A DNA stretch of 64,000 bases from Pseudomonadota bacterium (GTDB lineage Bacteria > Pseudomonadota > Alphaproteobacteria > Rhizobiales > Rhizobiaceae): assembly GCA_023435335.1 (NCBI GenBank), contig JAEYRU010000009.1, positions 5,003-69,002 on the forward strand. Reading direction: 5' to 3'. This document shows positions 62,224 through 64,000 of this stretch, piece after piece; position 1 is the stretch's first letter; each line of letters begins with the position of its first letter. The position numbers were made by a program, and so were the translations under genes. The notes below the pieces were generated by a model. It saw only the letters and a list, made by a program, of their open reading frames with translations. It searched no databases and had not been told where the DNA came from.

Positions 62224-63312
62224 ATGCCGCGCGACCGCGTCATGCCGGGACTGCTTTCCACACTGCTCGCCCTGCTGCTGCTTGCCCGGCCGGCCCTGGC
62301 GCAAAGCGAAGACTCGCTCGCCGCCCTGGTGGAGGCATGGCTGGCCTCGCCGCATGGCAACTATCATTCGCCGTCGTTCACATACTGGAACCGCGAGGGC
62401 GAAGTGCCGACGGGCTGTGCCGCCTGTCACTCGCAGCCCGGCTTCATCGACTTCCTCGGTGCCGACGGCAGCGCCCCGGGCAGGGTCGACCGCGCGGCTG
62501 CCATCAACGCGCCGATCGGCTGCGCCTCCTGCCACACGAGCGCGGCGCATGCGCTCGACAGTGTCACCTTCCCGTCGGGTGTCGAAGTCGACGGGCTTGC
62601 GGCGTCCGCCACATGCAGCGTCTGCCATCAGGGCCGTCAGTCGGGCGATGCGGTGGCCGCCGCCACGAGCAATCTGGGCGAGGACGAGGCGTCGCCGGAC
62701 CTCGCATTCATCAATGTCCACTACGGCGTTGCGGCGTCGGTCATGCATGGCGCCGACGTGCGTGGGGGTTATCAATATCCGGGCCGCTCCTACGCCGGGC
62801 GTTTCGGCCACGTCCGGAGCGTCAGCACGTGCGTCGACTGCCACGATCCGCACACGACGCAAGTCGCCACCGAGTCCTGCATGTCCTGCCACCGCGGCGC
62901 CGAGGACGTCCGCGCCATTCGGATGCGCCATGCCGATTTCGACGGCGACCGCGACGCCTCGGGCGGGATCCACGCCGAGATATCGGGGCTGCAGGCGCGG
63001 CTGTACGATGCGATCCGTGCCTATGCCAGGGACGTAGCCGGCGCCCCGATCGTCTATGCGGGTCGGTTCCCCTACTTTTTCGCCGATGCGGACGGTGACG
63101 GGGAGATCGCGCCGGAAGACGCCGTCATGCCGAATCGCTACCAACGCTGGACGCCGCGACTTCTCAAGGCCGCCTACAATTACCAGGTGGCGGCCAAGGA
63201 TCCGGGCGGCTACGTCCACAACCCGACCTACATCCTGCAACTCCTGCATGACAGCCTGGAGAGCCTGGCGGGTCCGGCGGGTATCGATGTCGGTGCGTTG
63301 CGTCGGCCCTGA
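62224..63312 (+). CDS. Periplasmic pentaheme cytochrome c with an EF-hand-like loop
   Basis: 362 residues with a Sec signal peptide (LLSTLLALLLLARPALAQ). Five CxxCH haem sites at 65-69, 100-104, 131-135, 203-207 and 219-223. A loop DADGDGEIAPED at 288-299 has the spacing of a calcium-binding EF-hand. ATG at 62224 has TCGGAGGATG nearby. No known family name is obvious to me; it may be a periplasmic electron carrier or terminal reductase fed by the divergent flavocytochrome. Confidence 0.86.
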   Translation: MPRDRVMPGLLSTLLALLLLARPALAQSEDSLAALVEAWLASPHGNYHSPSFTYWNREGEVPTGCAACHSQPGFIDFLGADGSAPGRVDRAAAINAPIGCASCHTSAAHALDSVTFPSGVEVDGLAASATCSVCHQGRQSGDAVAAATSNLGEDEASPDLAFINVHYGVAASVMHGADVRGGYQYPGRSYAGRFGHVRSVSTCVDCHDPHTTQVATESCMSCHRGAEDVRAIRMRHADFDGDRDASGGIHAEISGLQARLYDAIRAYARDVAGAPIVYAGRFPYFFADADGDGEIAPEDAVMPNRYQRWTPRLLKAAYNYQVAAKDPGGYVHNPTYILQLLHDSLESLAGPAGIDVGALRRP

Positions 63313-63327
63313 GACGGGCGGCGGTTC

Positions 63328-63774
63328 TCAGAACGGCCTGTCACCCATCCAATAGCGCGCACCGGTTCCGCCGCGGCCGGCGCGGTCGGCCGGATTGGCC
63401 AGCGCGCAGTGTTCCATCGACAGGCAGCCGCAGCCGATGCATTCGGTCAGGCCCGCCTTCAGCCGCTCCAGCTCCGCTATGCGAGCATCGATCCGTGCAG
63501 TCCATGCGCCCGACAGCTTGCGCCAATCCTCGCCGGTGGGGGCGCGGTCGGCCGGAAGCCTGGCGAGTTCGATGCCGATCTCGTCCAGCGTAAGCCCGAC
63601 CTTCTGCGCGAATACGATGAAGGCGATGCGGCGCAGGGCCGATCGCGGAAAACGCCGCTGGCCGGCGCCGGGGCGTTCCGACCGCAGCAGCCCGCGCTCC
63701 TCGTAGTAGCGAAGGGCCGAGGCGGCCACGCCGCTGCGCCGGGCCACCGCGGAAATGGGGAGGGTAGTCTCCAT
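63328..63774 (-). CDS. soxR: Redox-sensing MerR-family regulator SoxR
   Basis: 148 residues: MerR helix-turn-helix (SAVARRSGVAASALRYYEERGLL) and the [2Fe-2S] motif CIGCGCLSMEHC (Cys112, 115, 117, 123), exactly as in SoxR. Activated by redox-cycling compounds. Start ATG at 63774. A SoxR-box match lies in the divergent gap, so it may control the truncated gene at 63879 and itself. Confidence 0.95.
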   Translation of the reverse strand: METTLPISAVARRSGVAASALRYYEERGLLRSERPGAGQRRFPRSALRRIAFIVFAQKVGLTLDEIGIELARLPADRAPTGEDWRKLSGAWTARIDARIAELERLKAGLTECIGCGCLSMEHCALANPADRAGRGGTGARYWMGDRPF

Positions 63775-63800
63775 GAGAGAAATATCTGTGATGCCGTTGA

Positions 63801-63818
63801 CTTCAAGTTCACTTAAAC
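63801..63818. promoter_or_regulatory. SoxR box within a 19-bp promoter spacer
   Basis: CTTCAAGTTCACTTAAAC matches 13 of 18 positions of the classic SoxR box (CCTCAAGTTAACTTGAGG). It sits between TTGACT (63797-63802) and TAGCGT (63822-63827), giving the long 19-bp spacer SoxR needs to activate. The promoter points towards the gene at 63879. Confidence 0.65.
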
Positions 63819-63878
63819 TTGTAGCGTGCCAGCCATCGAAACGCAATCGCCCCGTTTCATGGGCCGAAGGAGCAGGCA

Positions 63879-64000
63879 ATGAGCGAGTCACTGACGGCAA
63901 GCAGACGGATCGCCCGGGAGGTCACCTCCTGGGACGGCGTGACGTCCGGGATCGGAAGCCGCGGGGAACTGTCCTTCCGCGTCGGCCGCAAGGAGATCGG
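63879..64000 (+). CDS. Luciferase-family (DUF5519) protein, 3' end cut by the window
   Basis: The first 40 residues only: TSWDGVTSGIGSRGELSFRVGRKEIG, read in two parts, resembles the N-terminus of the short alphaproteobacterial proteins annotated luciferase-family (DUF5519). ATG has GAAGGAG seven bases upstream. Divergent from soxR with a SoxR box in between. Family call is tentative because most of the gene is missing. Confidence 0.6.
   Translation, partial: MSESLTASRRIAREVTSWDGVTSGIGSRGELSFRVGRKEI

Overview
The window is about 66% G+C by eye, densely coded on both strands, and reads as ordinary chromosome of an alphaproteobacterium of the Rhizobiales, most like the Phyllobacteriaceae (Mesorhizobium, Nitratireductor or Aminobacter relatives). 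That placement is an inference from gene content: PuuD-type urate hydroxylase, TakP-type TRAP binding proteins, a MoxR/DUF58/DUF4159 block followed by DUF1285-Nudix-cca, and an IclR-controlled pcaIJF operon. I see no rRNA, tRNA, CRISPR, insertion sequence or prophage. No gene-free stretch exceeds 300 bases; the longest are 11361-11643, 13083-13353, 26461-26707 and 56877-57122.

Layout. 1-5.2 kb: xanthine dehydrogenase xdhA (cut by the left edge), xdhB and xdhC, with a RelB/YafQ-type toxin-antitoxin pair between xdhB and xdhC. 5.2-7.8 kb: a Tat-exported nitroreductase-like protein, an 87-residue membrane protein, and a 24-residue membrane peptide plus a 293-residue membrane protein behind a likely general-stress (EcfG/RpoE2) promoter. 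7.8-11.4 kb: LysR regulator, cytochrome-linked urate oxidase puuD and guanine deaminase guaD, so purine catabolism fills much of the left end. 11.6-15.7 kb: SnoaL-like protein, AraC regulator, UPF0303 protein, glycerate 2-kinase, GNAT. 15.8-20.5 kb: two tightly overlapping minus-strand pairs, radical SAM + UdgX uracil-DNA glycosylase (DNA repair) and CobW metallochaperone + WD40 protein. 20.6-26.5 kb: creatininase-family amidohydrolase, MarR, EamA transporter, LacI regulator with a probable CTG start and a 27-bp palindrome, D-2-hydroxyacid dehydrogenase, AprI-like inhibitor, class C26 hydrolase.

26.7-31.5 kb: TRAP 2-oxoacid uptake system with two tandem TakP-like binding proteins facing dctQM tail to tail. 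31.8-36.8 kb: Bax-inhibitor-1 protein and the ybbP/ybbA exporter divergent from tesA. 36.9-41.8 kb: thpR, phhB, YkvA-like protein, IclR regulator and pcaIJF (end of the beta-ketoadipate pathway) with an IclR palindrome. 41.9-44.0 kb: VapBC and an ArsR regulator overlapping a double-domain SRPBCC protein. 44.1-51.9 kb: prephenate dehydrogenase-like gene and the MoxR-DUF58-DUF4159-VWA envelope operon. 52.0-54.8 kb: DUF1285, CoA pyrophosphatase, cca, DUF1059. 54.9-64.0 kb: GcvA-type LysR, small ORF, esterase, hemF, metallopeptidase-like protein, trmL, arylamine N-acetyltransferase, a ferric-reductase-like flavocytochrome divergent from a pentaheme cytochrome c, and soxR divergent from a truncated luciferase-family gene.

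The strongest leads are the UdgX/radical-SAM pair, the flavocytochrome/pentaheme-cytochrome pair beside soxR, the stress-promoter microprotein operon, the CTG-initiated LacI gene with its palindrome, and the toxin-antitoxin pair stop-start coupled to xdhC.
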